A DNA stretch of 25,994 nt from an uncultured Treponema sp. (GCA_937885175.1 CAKZZO010000039.1:1-25994); one strand, 5' to 3'. Counted from the stretch's first letter, positions 9,124 to 15,921 are shown. Notes: generated by a model not told the origin, from the sequence alone. Made by a program: numbers and translations.

Positions 9124-9915
9124 TTATGATTTTTTTATACACTCCGAAAGATACCGCACATCCTCTTCCTTAATTGACGTATAGCGGCAGACTGCACAGC
9201 ATTTTGTATCTGAATCATCGGTAAAAGTTTTTGTCACCATGCAGGTAACGTAAACCTCCCTTTCTTTGAGCGGTTTTGGAAGGGGAAAGCCCATTTTAAG
9301 CGCATATTCTGCCCCTTCTGAAAATGAAATTGTCTTTTTTTCCGTACCAAACACAATAGATTCAGAATCAATGTAAAGCACGGTTGGCGGAATGATTTTT
9401 CCCTGCAGGGCGGCATCTTTCTGAGGACTGTCTGCAAGGTAGCGGATAATGGCGTTGTTTTTATCTTTTTCAGAAAAAAGTGCGTAGGAGTCATCAAACT
9501 GGCAGGTAATGTGCAGGTCGCCACCGTCTTTTTGCAATGCATAATAAAGCACTGCGGAAAAGGGATGCTGTTTTACTTCGATTGTTTCCGTTACACGCTG
9601 TATGGCAGCCGGTATAACGATTGCAGGACCAGAAGAAACTTTTTTCATTTGCGTAATGAAATACAGTCCGATTTTATTGAAGTAGAACTGCACCCGCACA
9701 TTCTTTCCTTCAAAAGCCTTGATGCTTTCCGGCGGATTTTTAAGCAGAATGATTCCCTGGTCAAGTACGGTCAACTGTTCGGCACGCAGGGCTAAAGGAA
9801 AAATCTGACTGGAATCAGACTTGTCTTCAGGCATTACGGTTATCGGCGTATTACCGTCAATCAGGTACTGCAAGACAAGCTGCCGCTCTATGCCGGAAAG
9901 TTCACTTGCCGCCAT
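9124..9915 (-). CDS. hypothetical protein, possibly a divergent PilZ/YcgR-like protein
   Basis: A 263-residue, probably cytoplasmic protein with no signal peptide. The first ~100 residues look beta-rich like a YcgR N-terminal barrel (ERQLVLQYLIDGNTPITVMP ... VRVQFYFNKIGLYFITQ). The C-terminal end, with FPLPKPLKEREVYVTCMV followed by CRYTSIKEEDVRYLSE, has the spacing of a PilZ barrel ending in the usual 'eeDrryl' helix. The c-di-GMP-binding RxxxR and D/NxSxxG motifs are not seen in canonical form, so binding is doubtful. CGGAG lies 8 bases before the ATG, inside the upstream lipoprotein gene, which it overlaps by 14 bases. The family call is tentative. Confidence 0.7.
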   Translation of the reverse strand: MAASELSGIERQLVLQYLIDGNTPITVMPEDKSDSSQIFPLALRAEQLTVLDQGIILLKNPPESIKAFEGKNVRVQFYFNKIGLYFITQMKKVSSGPAIVIPAAIQRVTETIEVKQHPFSAVLYYALQKDGGDLHITCQFDDSYALFSEKDKNNAIIRYLADSPQKDAALQGKIIPPTVLYIDSESIVFGTEKKTISFSEGAEYALKMGFPLPKPLKEREVYVTCMVTKTFTDDSDTKCCAVCRYTSIKEEDVRYLSECIKKS

Positions 9916-10627
9916 TTTTTTGCTCCGACTGTAAGATTTGCAGTTCGTCTACTTTCCAGGAACCGTTTTCCTTTGACAGAAAAATCAGCACATCGGCGGA
10001 ACGTTCTCTGCCGGAAAAACGTACTGGCACTTCATACATGCTTCCTGTTGCATAGGGCTGACCATAGAAAAAGGAATCAAAAAAACTCACCGTCTCCTTG
10101 GCTTCTGTATCAGATTTTTTTTCAGACGTATTTTCAGAAGCGTTTTCTGCCGGCTTTTCAGGCAAGTCCAATTGCATGTCGCGTATAAAGAGTGCAAGCT
10201 GATAGAGACAGCCTACCGCCATAAAGGAATCTGCGCTCTGACCATGGCTGACAGCCCTGCAAAAATCATCCAGCACCTTACTGACGTCTTCAGAAAGCAA
10301 GGAAGTATCCAGCGAGCCAAAATCTTTTAGGAATGGATAGACTGGGAGCATATCGCGGTCTCCTCCACCCACAAGCATGACCAGGGGAGACAGGTTGACC
10401 GAGCGGGAAATGCCTGCCTGGGTTCCGATTTCAGCCGTTAAGCGGTTTCCTTCCAGTTCTCCCGTCCAAGGTATATTCTTTGCCATTTCTGCAGTCAGTT
10501 CACGCAGAGACAAAGAATCATCATCAAGCCTTTTTTCCTGCTGAATATTAGAACAGGAAAAAAACATGCAGGAAATGAAAAAAAGAGAAAAAAGGAACTG
10601 CAGTCGGTCAAAAGATTTTTTTTGCAT
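9902..10627 (-). CDS. lipoprotein of unknown function
   Basis: A 241-residue protein with a lipoprotein signal peptide (LFSLFFISCMFFSC; the lipidated Cys is probably residue 25, though Cys20 is possible). The mature part begins hydrophilic (SNIQQEKRLDDDSLSLREL). It contains a Gly-rich LVMLVGGGDRD segment, a low-complexity Glu/Ser/Asn/Lys stretch near ENASENTSEKKSD, and ends in a compact fold (YEVPVRFSGRERSADVLIFL ... SWKVDELQIL) of the type seen in small alpha+beta, NTF2-like or snoaL-like domains. I do not recognise a family. It heads the minus-strand group and lies divergent from aconitase. A TATACT-like -10 box is at 10639-10644, but no good -35 box was seen. Confidence 0.8.
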   Translation of the reverse strand: MQKKSFDRLQFLFSLFFISCMFFSCSNIQQEKRLDDDSLSLRELTAEMAKNIPWTGELEGNRLTAEIGTQAGISRSVNLSPLVMLVGGGDRDMLPVYPFLKDFGSLDTSLLSEDVSKVLDDFCRAVSHGQSADSFMAVGCLYQLALFIRDMQLDLPEKPAENASENTSEKKSDTEAKETVSFFDSFFYGQPYATGSMYEVPVRFSGRERSADVLIFLSKENGSWKVDELQILQSEQKNGGK

Positions 10628-10707
10628 AAAGCCTAAATAGTATAGTACATTTTGAAAAAAAAAGATATACTGAAAGCATCATTTTACACTGATTAGAGGA
10701 AACTAGT

Positions 10708-12744
10708 ATGGCATTAACGCTCGCCGAAAAAATCTTGCAGGAACATATCGTTCCAGAGGCATGTTCAGAAACAGCATTCAAAAAAGGAACTCCCATTGCG
10801 CGCGGTTCCGACATTGCAATCAAAATCGACCAGACGCTCACCCAGGACGCTACGGGAACGATGGCTTATTTGCAGTTTGAGACAATCGGCATTCCGCGGG
10901 TAAAGACGGAAGTAAGCGTGTCATACATCGACCACAATACCCTGCAGACTGACTTTAAGAACATGGATGACCACCGCTACCTGCAGTCAATCGCTGCAAA
11001 ATACGGACTCTATTTTAGCCGTGCAGGAAACGGCATCTGCCATCAGGCTCATCTGGAACGCTTTGGCAAACCCGGTAAGACATTGCTGGGTTCAGACAGC
11101 CACACGCCTACTGGCGGCGGTATCGGCATGATTGCCATTGGTGCGGGCGGGCTTGATGTTGCTGTAGCCATGGGTGGCGGCGCATTCCACACTCCCATGC
11201 CCAGGATTTTTGGCGTGGAATTGACCGGACAGCTTAAAAAAGGTGTTTCCGCAAAGGATATTATACTCGAAGTGCTGAGGCGTGAAAGCGTCAAAGGCGG
11301 TGTGGGTGCAATCTACGAATACTTTGGTGAAGGGGTTGCCACGCTTACCGTGCCCCAGCGGGCCACCGTCACCAACATGGGGGCAGAACTGGGTGCAACC
11401 ACATCAATTTTCCCCTCAGACGAATCGACAAAGCGCTTTTTGGAATCAATGGGACGAGGTGCAGACTGGACGGAACAAAAGGCCGACCAAGGCGCCGTCT
11501 ACGACAAGGTAATCAAAATCAATTTAAGCGAATTAAAGCCTCTTGCGGCCTGCCCCCACTCTCCTGACGCCGTTAAGGCAATTTCAGAGCTTGCGGGAAA
11601 GCCCGTAACCCAGGTTGTTATCGGCTCATGCACAAACTCATCTCTGGACGATTTGGAAAGCGTTGCGGCAATCGTCAAAGGAAAGCACATTGCTCCCGGT
11701 CTTGAGGCTGGCATTGCTCCTGGAAGCCGCGCCACTCTTTTGATGGCAAACAAGGCCGGAATTCTCGGCGACTTGATTGAAGCAGGGTTCCGCATTCTGG
11801 AAAGCGCATGCGGTCCCTGTATCGGCATGGGATTTGCGCCAAACTCTGAGGGCGTTTCCCTGCGCACCTTCAACAGAAACTTTAAGGGAAGAAGCGGTAC
11901 GGCAGATGCAAACGTCTACCTTGTCTCTCCGGAAACCGCTGCGGCTTCCGCAATAAGCGGAGTATTTACTGATGCAACCACGCTGCAGTACGATGATCCG
12001 GCATACAGCACAGGCGTTCGTTTAAGTCTGCTGAACGGTGGCGACAAGCGTCTTTCATTGGCACAGGTACAGGGCTTTGCCACCGACAGCGGCATGCTCA
12101 TTCCGCCCCTTTCAGAAAAAGATGCCGCTCAGGTGAAGATTTTGCGCGGACCGAACATCAAGCCCTGTCCGCCCTGCCGCGAGGCAGCCGATACACTCAC
12201 CTTTCCGGTGCTGCTTAAAGCAGGTGACAATGTTTCTACCGATGACATCATGCCGGCAGGAACAAAGGTGCTTCCCTTCCGCTCAAATGTTCCTGAAATC
12301 AGCAAGTTCACCTATGAGCGCATTGATGCAGGCTTCTACAAGCGCGCCGAAGAAACGAAATTTGGCGGTTGCTTTGTCATCGGAGCGGAAAATTTCGGTC
12401 AGGGTTCCAGCCGTGAACATGCTGCCCTGGGACCGATGTATCTGGGGGTACGCGCGGTCATCGTAAAGAGTTTTGCCCGCATTCACAAGGCAAATCTGAT
12501 TAACTACAACATCATTCCGATTACCTTTGCAAATCCCGCCGACTACGATAAAATCAGCCTTGGCGACACCCTTACTCTTTCAAACATCACCAAATCCCTC
12601 ACTGACGGCACGCCCTTTAAAATTACCGTCAAGGGCAAAAACGGCGAGTTTACGGTAGAAGGCGTAAATGACCTTGCAAAACGGAGTCGGGACATTCTTT
12701 TGGCTGGCGGCCTTGCCGCATATACGCGAAAAGGCGGAAACTAA
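10708..12744 (+). CDS. acn: aconitate hydratase (aconitase)
   Basis: Interconverts citrate and isocitrate through cis-aconitate in the cytoplasm. At 678 residues it is a compact single-chain aconitase, nearer the short 'Aquifex-type'/mitochondrial-like forms than the ~890-residue AcnA. The [4Fe-4S] ligands are Cys308 (GSCTNS), Cys368 and Cys371 (CGPC). Substrate-site motifs include GSDSHTPTGGG (about 129-139). The C-terminal swivel domain carries GSSREHA at 566-572. The order is catalytic domains, linker (RGPNIKPCPPCREA), then swivel domain. AGAGGA lies 8 bases before the ATG. Aconitase is missing from several host-restricted treponemes, so its presence suggests biosynthesis of glutamate from citrate or a partial TCA branch. 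It is read divergently from the lipoprotein at 9902. Confidence 0.95.
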   Translation: MALTLAEKILQEHIVPEACSETAFKKGTPIARGSDIAIKIDQTLTQDATGTMAYLQFETIGIPRVKTEVSVSYIDHNTLQTDFKNMDDHRYLQSIAAKYGLYFSRAGNGICHQAHLERFGKPGKTLLGSDSHTPTGGGIGMIAIGAGGLDVAVAMGGGAFHTPMPRIFGVELTGQLKKGVSAKDIILEVLRRESVKGGVGAIYEYFGEGVATLTVPQRATVTNMGAELGATTSIFPSDESTKRFLESMGRGADWTEQKADQGAVYDKVIKINLSELKPLAACPHSPDAVKAISELAGKPVTQVVIGSCTNSSLDDLESVAAIVKGKHIAPGLEAGIAPGSRATLLMANKAGILGDLIEAGFRILESACGPCIGMGFAPNSEGVSLRTFNRNFKGRSGTADANVYLVSPETAAASAISGVFTDATTLQYDDPAYSTGVRLSLLNGGDKRLSLAQVQGFATDSGMLIPPLSEKDAAQVKILRGPNIKPCPPCREAADTLTFPVLLKAGDNVSTDDIMPAGTKVLPFRSNVPEISKFTYERIDAGFYKRAEETKFGGCFVIGAENFGQGSSREHAALGPMYLGVRAVIVKSFARIHKANLINYNIIPITFANPADYDKISLGDTLTLSNITKSLTDGTPFKITVKGKNGEFTVEGVNDLAKRSRDILLAGGLAAYTRKGGN

Positions 12745-12786
12745 AAGTTGCAGACGCAAGCCGCTTCTTTCCAACAGGCAGCAGAC

Positions 12787-12815
12787 TTGCGAATTGCAAT
12801 AACCTGTGATAAAAT
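12787..12815 (+). promoter_or_regulatory. candidate promoter of the ComFB-domain gene
   Basis: TTGCGA (12787-12792) and TAAAAT (12810-12815) are 17 bases apart, about 29 bases before the start codon. The match is moderate. It would let the ComFB-fusion and LEA14 lipoprotein genes be expressed independently of acn. Confidence 0.4.
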
Positions 12816-12843
12816 TAAACATATTATTTTTGGAGTAATTGCT

Positions 12844-13566
12844 ATGCACGTACATAACATCATGGAAGAAATCGTTATTCAACGCATAAACGGGCTGTAT
12901 GATCAGGTAAAGAAGAGTAATCCGTCTTGGCTCAGCTGTGATTGCGAAAACTGCCGCATTGACACCGTAAGTTATGTACTGAACCGCATTTCTCCAAAAT
13001 ATGTCGTATCAGGACGCGGTGCAACCCATGCCATTCCCACGCTGGAAGACACACAGGTTCGTGCAGACATTGACGCTCTGGGACTGGAAGGCATTCGCAT
13101 TGTCAGCTCGACAAAGAGACCTTATCATCAAGTTGCAAAAAAGGATGTTGTGGATTCCACTCCTTCTCCCGTATATAATCTTCCTACTTTTATGGGAACA
13201 GTGCTTGACGGCACCACTTTTGAGCCGCTTACAGGAGTAACCGTAACGCTAATCCAGGACGGAAAGCCCGCACAGATGATTGACGGTACCTGGGCTAATC
13301 CTGTCAAGACATTCAAGAGCACTCAGGGATCCTATTCTTTCTGGGCAAAACCAATTCCTGCAAAAAAAGAAGGATTGAACGAGCGTTTTACCTTTACCGT
13401 AGAACTTTCTGCTCCCGATTATACAGACGTTACCTACACCTTTGAAGTGCCCGTTGTCAGCGAATCAACCATGCGCACCGAATTGAATTCAATTTTTACG
13501 CTCAAAATAAAGGATTTAATCATGTTCCGTGCGGACATTGAAAATCCCATGGAAATGAATCTATAG
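12844..13566 (+). CDS. ComFB-domain protein fused to a carboxypeptidase-regulatory-like beta-sandwich domain
   Basis: This 240-residue protein has two parts. Residues 1-~65 match the ComFB (late competence protein) family: HNIMEEIVIQRINGLYD, then Cys32, Cys34 and Cys37 in CDCENCRID, then TVSYVLNRISPKYVVSGRG. ComFB proteins have been reported as cyclic dinucleotide receptors. A linker (about 70-112) leads to a C-terminal beta-sandwich that resembles carboxypeptidase regulatory-like or Ig-like domains: GTVLDGTTFEPLTGVTVTLI, a GSYSFWAKP strand and DYTDVTYTFEVPV. No signal peptide or membrane helix is visible, so the sandwich probably stays in the cytoplasm. The ATG at 12844 is chosen over the upstream alternative because GGAG precedes it and the ComFB domain begins there. 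The LEA14 lipoprotein follows after 8 bases. Confidence 0.85.
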   Translation: MHVHNIMEEIVIQRINGLYDQVKKSNPSWLSCDCENCRIDTVSYVLNRISPKYVVSGRGATHAIPTLEDTQVRADIDALGLEGIRIVSSTKRPYHQVAKKDVVDSTPSPVYNLPTFMGTVLDGTTFEPLTGVTVTLIQDGKPAQMIDGTWANPVKTFKSTQGSYSFWAKPIPAKKEGLNERFTFTVELSAPDYTDVTYTFEVPVVSESTMRTELNSIFTLKIKDLIMFRADIENPMEMNL

Positions 13567-13574
13567 GAAATGCC

Positions 13575-14612
13575 ATGAAAAGGACCACAATTATTGCTCT
13601 GTCGCTGCCCCTCATTATGAGTGCACTCACCTTTTCCTGTGAAAATTTGGCAAATGCATTGGGATTAACCAGCAAGCCAGAACTCAAGACAGAATCGGTT
13701 GGCATTGACTCCCTGGACATGGAGAAAATGACCTTTAACTGTGACTATTCTATTTCAAATCCTTACCCCGTTGCCTTTTCCGTAGCAGGAATCACGGCAA
13801 ACGTTGTTTACAATGGAACTGATGAAATAGAAAATCCTCCTTCATTTACCGTAAAAACGGCAGATGGACTGACCGTCAACGCAAACTCTACTTCACAGAA
13901 CGAAATGGATTTTGAAGTTCCCTACAATACAATTCTACAGCTCGTACATGTCGTACAAAGCCTTTCGGAAAAAACGTCACTTCCCTTTGCCCTTAAAGGA
14001 GACATCACATTGGATTTAAGCTCCATCACAAATGAAACGCTAGGAACAGTCCTTGACACTCTGACCAATGACCGCCAGCTGGTAATTCCGTTTGAAAAGA
14101 GTTTTGACGTGCCGGTGTTCAAGCCAAGTTTTAGCGTAAGTGATGTTAATATTAAATATCCAACAAGCGACGAAATGATAAGTGCCCTTGTAAAAGGCGG
14201 AATGAATCTTATTACAGCAGGAGCACTGTTTGCATCAGAGGGTTTTAGTGAAAATCTTCTGAAACAAGTTGATATTCCAGTCAGCATGAATTTTAATTTG
14301 AATGTTGCAAATGAAGGCAGTGCACCATGGAAATTTGCCCTAAAGGACTGTAGCTTAAAAGACTCTACAAATTTCAATCTTGCCGATGTCACACCTACGA
14401 ATGAAGCGAGTACCATAGACTCAGCAAGCGGAACAATTCCAATGTCTGCAACATTAAGAACAACCACTGCAGCCGCATATATCGTGCAATTGATTAAGGG
14501 CACCGCAGAAAATCCCAATTTTGTTCTGGACAGCGGAATCAGTTTTACGCAACTGGAACAGTACGGGCTTAACCTGCCCTTAAAATACTCTTATGAACTG
14601 CCCGTGAAATAA
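13575..14612 (+). CDS. LEA14/WHy-domain lipoprotein
   Basis: A 345-residue protein with a lipoprotein signal peptide (IIALSLPLIMSALTFSC, Cys22). The mature part shows the late-embryogenesis-abundant type 2 (WHy) pattern at about residues 40-150: VGIDSLDMEKMTFNCDYSIS followed by NPYPVAFSVAGI. A second, more divergent copy covers roughly 245-345, from VSMNFNLNVANEG to the final PLKYSYELPVK. WHy domains form beta-sandwiches and are known from desiccation proteins and bacterial envelope lipoproteins; the function here is unknown. AGGAAA overlaps the stop of the preceding gene, so the two are co-transcribed and probably translationally coupled. It is the last protein gene before the tRNA region. 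Confidence 0.85.
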   Translation: MKRTTIIALSLPLIMSALTFSCENLANALGLTSKPELKTESVGIDSLDMEKMTFNCDYSISNPYPVAFSVAGITANVVYNGTDEIENPPSFTVKTADGLTVNANSTSQNEMDFEVPYNTILQLVHVVQSLSEKTSLPFALKGDITLDLSSITNETLGTVLDTLTNDRQLVIPFEKSFDVPVFKPSFSVSDVNIKYPTSDEMISALVKGGMNLITAGALFASEGFSENLLKQVDIPVSMNFNLNVANEGSAPWKFALKDCSLKDSTNFNLADVTPTNEASTIDSASGTIPMSATLRTTTAAAYIVQLIKGTAENPNFVLDSGISFTQLEQYGLNLPLKYSYELPVK

Positions 14613-14648
14613 AAAATATGTTTTTTTGTGTTTTACGGAACACTACTC

Positions 14649-14677
14649 TTGACACAAAACAATGAATCTGATATTAT
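14649..14677 (+). promoter_or_regulatory. strong sigma70-type promoter of tRNA-Val
   Basis: A perfect TTGACA (14649-14654), a 17-base spacer and TATTAT (14672-14677) lie 11 bases before the tRNA gene. This is the best promoter match in the window. Confidence 0.85.
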
Positions 14678-14688
14678 AAAATAGTTAC

Positions 14689-14761
14689 GGGCAGTTAGCT
14701 CAGTTGGTAGAGCCCCTGGTTTACACCCAGGTTGTCGGGAGTTCGAGTCTCTCACTGCCCA
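14689..14761 (+). tRNA. tRNA-Val (anticodon TAC)
   Basis: The 7-bp acceptor stem pairs GGGCAGT with ACTGCCC. The D arm contains AGCTCAGTTGGTAGAGC. The anticodon stem CCTGG/CCAGG encloses loop TTTACAC with anticodon TAC, which reads valine codons. The T arm contains GTTCGAGTC. The discriminator is A at 14761 and no CCA is encoded. A short AAACC/GGTTT dyad with a T run follows. Confidence 0.95.
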
Positions 14762-14762
14762 T

Positions 14763-14777
14763 AAACCCGTGGTTTTT
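14763..14777 (+). terminator. short candidate terminator of tRNA-Val
   Basis: AAACC (14763-14767) pairs with GGTTT (14771-14775) around a 3-base loop and runs into five T. The stem is weak, but its position just behind the tRNA fits. Confidence 0.4.
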
Positions 14778-14809
14778 CACTATATAAAACAGCCCTCTTG
14801 CTTCAAGAC

Positions 14810-14856
14810 CATTCTTCCGCTCATCAGTAAGCGGCGGAAAAATCAATTGCAGAATG
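14810..14856. other. imperfect hairpin between the tRNA genes
   Basis: An outer pairing CATTCT (14810-14815) with AGAATG (14851-14856) encloses an inner pairing TTCCGC (14815-14820) with GCGGAA (14834-14839). No T run follows on either strand, so this is not a typical terminator. There is no coding frame. The role is unknown. Confidence 0.35.
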
Positions 14857-14874
14857 AACGAACCCCGAATACAT

Positions 14875-14949
14875 AAAAAAATCTTTCCTCATGCCTTTCA
14901 ATGTTTTTGCATAAGAAAAGATTATTTCTATTCGGGATGACAGGATTTG
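14875..14949 (-). repeat. partial duplicate of the tRNA-Pro 3' end and its terminator
   Basis: This 75-base segment repeats 15031-15107 with about one substitution in the hairpin and a short diverged stretch with one indel. On the minus strand it holds the last 18 bases of tRNA-Pro (acceptor 3' strand and part of the T arm, 14932-14949), then a copy of the terminator hairpin with its T run. The rest of the tRNA is missing and is replaced by an 81-base GC-rich segment (14950-15030). That segment has an inverted CAGGATTTG/CAAATCCTG pair at 14941-14949 and 15011-15019. Confidence 0.8.
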
Positions 14950-15030
14950 GCTTTCAGCCCGCCTACGCGCGATTGTCTTCCTCGCACCTGCTCGGAATCG
15001 CGCTCCGTTTCAAATCCTGCTTCGTACTTC

Positions 15031-15080
15031 AAAAAAAATCTTTCCTCATGCCTTTCAATGTTTTTGCATAAGGAAAGATT
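15031..15080 (-). terminator. rho-independent terminator of tRNA-Pro
   Basis: On the minus strand AATCTTTCCT (15080-15071) pairs perfectly with AGGAAAGATT (15046-15037). The stem extends through TATGC/GCATG with one mismatch, around a loop of about 14 bases, and is followed by a run of T read from 15036-15031. It starts about 10 bases after the tRNA. The same element belongs to the second repeat copy (15031-15107). Confidence 0.8.
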
Positions 15081-15089
15081 ATTACAAAA

Positions 15090-15162
15090 TCGGGATGACA
15101 GGATTTGAACCTGCGACATCTTGGTCCCAAACCAAGCGCGCTACCAGCTGCGCTACATCCCG
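15090..15162 (-). tRNA. tRNA-Pro (anticodon TGG)
   Basis: On the minus strand the acceptor CGGGATG pairs with CATCCCG. The D arm contains AGCGCAGCTGGTAGCGC. The anticodon stem CTTGG/CCAAG holds loop TTTGGGA with anticodon TGG, which reads proline codons. The T arm is CAGGTTCAAATCCTG and the discriminator is A. No CCA is encoded. It has its own promoter and terminator, and a truncated copy of its 3' end lies downstream. Confidence 0.95.
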
Positions 15163-15172
15163 TATATATGAC

Positions 15173-15201
15173 AGTTTACTGGAAAATGGGGCTTTAATCA
15201 A
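15173..15201 (-). promoter_or_regulatory. promoter of tRNA-Pro
   Basis: On the minus strand TTGATT (15201-15196), a 17-base spacer and TAAACT (15178-15173) end 10 bases before the tRNA 5' end, which is the normal distance for a tRNA promoter. Confidence 0.6.
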
Positions 15202-15209
15202 GAGGGCAC

Positions 15210-15240
15210 AAAAAACTCCAGCCTTTTTTTTGGCTGGAGT
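15210..15240 (-). terminator. strong terminator behind the micropeptide genes
   Basis: ACTCCAGCC (15215-15223) and GGCTGGAGT (15232-15240) form a perfect 9-bp stem around an 8-base homopolymer loop. On the minus strand it is followed by six T. It lies 7 bases after the stop codon of the 37-codon gene and insulates it from the tRNA-Pro promoter. Confidence 0.9.
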
Positions 15241-15247
15241 CAAAGGG

Positions 15248-15361
15248 CTATTTCATTGAAGCGACGATTTTATCGCTGAGATTGTCCAATACAACGGCTA
15301 AAGCCGCAAACAGGGTGCTTCCAACGACAATCAACACTACACTAACAATTCCTAAAACCAT
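15248..15361 (-). CDS. 37-residue membrane micropeptide
   Basis: A short frame (ATG 15361-15359, stop TAG 15250-15248) encodes a peptide with a hydrophobic N-terminal helix of about 24 residues (MVLGIVSVVLIVVGSTLFAA and on) and a short polar tail, DNLSDKIVASMK. GGAG lies 7 bases before the ATG, in the context ATGGAGCGAATATG, which closely resembles the site of the gene before it. A strong terminator follows. It looks like a real single-pass inner-membrane peptide. A structural small protein or a type I toxin-like peptide are both possible; I recognise no family. Confidence 0.6.
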   Translation of the reverse strand: MVLGIVSVVLIVVGSTLFAALAVVLDNLSDKIVASMK

Positions 15362-15373
15362 ATTCGCTCCATC

Positions 15374-15439
15374 TCAGCCCAAGAAAAGCGCCGCAACTAC
15401 AAGTGCGACAAAGCCGAGTATACAAAAGAAAATAATCAT
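15374..15439 (-). CDS. 21-residue hydrophobic micropeptide
   Basis: The frame (ATG 15439-15437, stop TGA 15376-15374) encodes a peptide that is almost entirely one membrane helix, beginning MIIFFCILGFVALVV and ending in Leu-Gly. GGAG precedes the ATG in the context ATGGAGCATATATG, nearly the same as for the 37-residue gene 12 bases downstream. A small palindrome GCACGTTGTGC lies just upstream of the ribosome site. The paired ribosome sites, the shared strand and the common terminator argue that both are translated from one transcript. No family is recognised. Confidence 0.5.
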   Translation of the reverse strand: MIIFFCILGFVALVVAALFLG

Positions 15440-15510
15440 ATATGCTCCATGCACAACGTGCTTTTAAATGAGAATATGTATTGTAAGAAATATTTTTGTT
15501 TGGGGCGATG

Positions 15511-15921
15511 TTAGAATAAGGTCTGCAAAAACTGTAAAACCGTCAGAAATTTATTCTTGTTATTTTTTTCCAGGGAGACAGAAGTGATAAATATACGTTC
15601 CACAAACGATGCATATCGCTGCTGAACTACTGCAATCAGAAGGCCGTAAAAAGCCTTTAACTGCTGACGAAGGGATCGTCTGGCAGTCAGGCGGATTACA
15701 TTTTCGCCATTAGGTGCGATGATCATATCATGCTGTGTCACCGCAGTAGCAATATTTCGAGACAAGGGGGTATCGACTGAAAATGCATGCAAAGTGACGC
15801 AGGGAGTATAGATTCCCGCAATCATCAAGACAAGCGAAACCACGAGTCGTGCTGCAAATCTATAGCGAATCGTCATGCGTCTGAATATCGACATTTTCGT
15901 AAGAACCAATGCCACAGCCAT
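15511..15921 (-). CDS. small hypothetical membrane or exported protein
   Basis: A frame of 136 codons with a basic N-terminus (RRMTIRYRFAARL), one hydrophobic segment (VVSLVLMIAGIYTPCVTL) that could be a signal peptide or a membrane helix, and a basic amphipathic C-terminal half. No candidate start (15921, 15894 or 15876) has a good ribosome site, so the N-terminus is uncertain; Met at 15876 would give a more typical signal peptide. It lies upstream of, and on the same strand as, the two micropeptide genes, so they may share a transcript that ends at 15210. No family is recognised. Confidence 0.5.
   Translation of the reverse strand: MAVALVLTKMSIFRRMTIRYRFAARLVVSLVLMIAGIYTPCVTLHAFSVDTPLSRNIATAVTQHDMIIAPNGENVIRLTARRSLRQQLKAFYGLLIAVVQQRYASFVERIFITSVSLEKNNKNKFLTVLQFLQTLF

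Noticed and set aside
12748..12843. Longer start for the ComFB-domain protein
   Set aside because: The extra N-terminus does not fit the family, lies across the candidate promoter, and lacks a ribosome site, whereas the ATG at 12844 has one.
14928..15119. Minus-strand open frame of 63 codons across the tRNA-Pro region
   Set aside because: It starts inside the tRNA-Pro gene and passes through its terminator and the duplicated segment; such frames over tRNA genes are well-known false calls.
15282..15467. Plus-strand open frame of 61 codons opposite the micropeptide genes
   Set aside because: It has no ribosome site and its low-complexity Thr/Lys content is simply the complement of the hydrophobic codons on the minus strand.
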